From contig JAATVS010000594.1 in the NCBI GenBank assembly GCA_014523695.1, positions 1 to 6,464 on the forward strand: DNA of 6,464 nucleotides, written 5' to 3'. Under the pieces are notes generated by a model. That model worked only from the letters and a program-made list of their open reading frames with translations. It searched no databases and was not told the origin of the DNA. Below, one piece after another: positions 5,613-6,464 of this stretch. A program made the position numbers and the translations under genes. Source of the stretch: Nitrososphaerales archaeon TH5895. GTDB lineage: Archaea; Thermoproteota; Nitrososphaeria; Nitrososphaerales; Nitrososphaeraceae. Each line of letters starts with the position of its first letter. Position 1 is the stretch's first letter.

Positions 5613-6034
5613 TGAATGAGGAACACTTTCTACAGTACGTTCTATTCATGCGCACCCGAAAGTTTAGAGGGTTAAGTTTTCCTAATTTAGCCCTCCTTAA
5701 CGATTTACAACTTCTTGAAGTTAGTCTTCTAAGGGATCCCTGATCTGCAGTATTAATCGGGCGAATGCTATTCACTAGATAGAGAGTTATCATTAAGTGC
5801 CTTGTCAAAACTATATTCTTGTAAAATTTCCTATAAGCAACGGCTACTACATCGGTGCTTTACACTGTTACGGCCTATCAATTGTATATGAAAAACGTTT
5901 TTTAATTGCGAACCTTCGATTTTCCAATGGCCAATTTGGTCGTAATATAGATATTGCTTAAAAAAACAAGAGCCACAATTCTATTGTTTGGATCACATCT
6001 AGACGGTTCTAACATAGAATGATTTGATCAAGGC
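5613..6034. other. Intergenic region after the ribosomal genes
   Basis: No gene is supported. The 75-residue minus-strand frame at 5581-5808 overlaps the end of rps27ae and is a shadow. Several small dyads occur: the hairpin at 5667-5695, AACTTC/GAAGTT at 5709-5722, and AAAAACGTTTTT at 5891-5902. Long A and T runs are frequent. It could hold a non-coding RNA or be remnant DNA; nothing in the sequence decides. Confidence 0.4.
5667..5695 (+). terminator. Hairpin downstream of rps27ae
   Basis: GAGGGTTAA (5667-5675) and TTAGCCCTC (5687-5695) form a 9-bp stem with one G-T pair and an 11-base loop (GTTTTCCTAAT), 55 bases after the rps27ae stop. It is the strongest structure after the operon and is a likely 3' end or transcript-stabilising element. 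Confidence 0.45.
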
Positions 6035-6187
6035 ATGACCAAGAAATCATCTTTTGAAGAGCGCATAGCCTATTTCTCAATGTATAGTCGTTCCATAATC
6101 CCAGTGGAACATCTAGCACAAGATTCCTCTGTCAAACTATCAACTGTTATTGATGTATTTAGAATCCACACACCTTGGGAATTCTAG
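6035..6187 (+). CDS. Small HTH-like protein, 50 residues
   Basis: The frame from ATG 6035 to TAG 6185-6187 encodes MTKKSSFEERIAYFSMYSR and SIIPVEHLAQDSSVKLSTVI and then DVFRIHTPWEF. Residues about 22-43 follow the spacing of a helix-turn-helix (VEHLAQDSSVKLSTVIDVFR: helix, short turn, recognition helix with STV), so a small DNA-binding protein is possible. An in-frame TGA at 6020-6022 fixes ATG as the only good start. The start is preceded by a weak AAGG (6029-6032). An 8-bp perfect inverted repeat spans the stop codon, which supports a real gene end. No family is recognised and the length is small, so a fragment or chance frame remains possible. Confidence 0.45.
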   Translation: MTKKSSFEERIAYFSMYSRSIIPVEHLAQDSSVKLSTVIDVFRIHTPWEF

Positions 6188-6205
6188 CTGCTCCTGTAGC
6201 TAGAA
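6182..6205 (+). terminator. Hairpin over the stop codon of the small HTH-like ORF
   Basis: TTCTAGCT (6182-6189) and AGCTAGAA (6198-6205) form a perfect 8-bp stem with an 8-base loop. The stop codon TAG (6185-6187) lies in the 5' arm. It may mark the 3' end of the message. Confidence 0.4.
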
Positions 6206-6332
6206 ACAAGTAAAAATCATTCAAATTCTGGATAGGCTGATGAGGATAAAAAAAGTTGGTAGACTGTACATTTTGATACCATATTTGGTAATTATTCAAA
6301 CTTAATAGTGTTCCCCTCTTTCCCTCACATTC

Positions 6333-6464
6333 TTACGAATGAGGATCGCTAAAAACCTCTAGGGCGTGTTGGTCTCGTAACCATACATCTATAATATCAA
6401 AGTTAAAGCATTCACACTTCAGCCCAAGTAGACCTGAAATGTTAGGTTCGCAATACTCCTTCCC
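6333..6464 (-). CDS. C-terminal end of an unrecognised protein (partial)
   Basis: On the minus strand the frame entering at 6464 is open for 43 codons to TAA 6335-6333. It reads GKEYCEPNISGLLGLKCE, then CFNFDIIDVWLRDQHALEVF and SDPHS. The composition is protein-like, and the three cysteines (C5, C17, C19 of the visible part) are noticeable in so short a stretch. I do not recognise the family and the N-terminal part lies outside the window. A hairpin (CCTCA/TGAGG with TTC/GAA, 6323-6344) spans the stop codon. The gene converges on the small + strand ORF at 6035-6187. Confidence 0.45.
   Translation of the reverse strand, partial: GKEYCEPNISGLLGLKCECFNFDIIDVWLRDQHALEVFSDPHS

Noticed and set aside
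5581..5808. Minus-strand 75-residue ORF across the rps27ae end
   Set aside because: It runs through the operon's 3' hairpin, has no domain and no promoter, and is probably chance.
1..6464. CRISPR array, insertion sequence or defence island
   Set aside because: I found no regularly spaced repeats of 25-40 bases, no transposase-like ORF with terminal repeats and no defence-gene motifs.

Overview
The window most likely comes from an ammonia-oxidising archaeon of the Nitrososphaerota (Thaumarchaeota), probably a Nitrososphaera/Nitrosocosmicus-type soil lineage. The firmest evidence is an adjacent pair of archaeal/eukaryotic-type ribosomal protein genes, S24e (rps24e) and S27ae (rps27ae), which bacteria lack. 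Supporting evidence is the use of TTG starts, TATA-like boxes about 25-30 bases upstream of start codons (leaderless or short-leader transcription), and a helix-turn-helix plus coiled-coil protein of a type that is common in these archaea. The genus is an inference. Base composition is moderately AT-rich and gene density is low.

Layout. 1-96 is the 3' end of an unrecognised + strand gene. 97-401 is intergenic and holds a perfect 18-bp palindrome and several GATAG/CTATC motifs. 402-724 encodes a small secreted acidic protein whose reading frame is broken by one missing base inside the signal peptide. 725-1404 is mostly non-coding and contains a defective tRNA-like sequence on the minus strand. 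1405-2325 is an intact exported metallo-beta-lactamase-fold hydrolase. 2326-3900 is a gene graveyard: two + strand coding remnants (about 2410-2679 and 2747-3029) and a decayed minus-strand repeat protein of beta-propeller type (3000-3817). 3932-4696 is the intact HTH/coiled-coil gene. 5042-5422 and 5424-5612 are rps24e and rps27ae, separated by one base. 6035-6187 is a 50-residue ORF with an HTH-like stretch, and 6333-6464 is the 3' end of a minus-strand gene that enters from beyond the window.

Working together: only rps24e-rps27ae form an obvious operon. The other genes look singly transcribed, each with its own TATA-like element or a hairpin at or near its stop codon. Two neighbouring genes encode exported products (the small acidic protein and the MBL hydrolase), but nothing shows that they act together. 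I see no CRISPR array, intact insertion sequence, defence operon or biosynthetic cluster, and I do not claim a new system. The main points of interest are the frameshifted secreted protein, the tRNA remnant, the decayed propeller gene and unknown coding remnants, the nested palindrome, and the HTH family.
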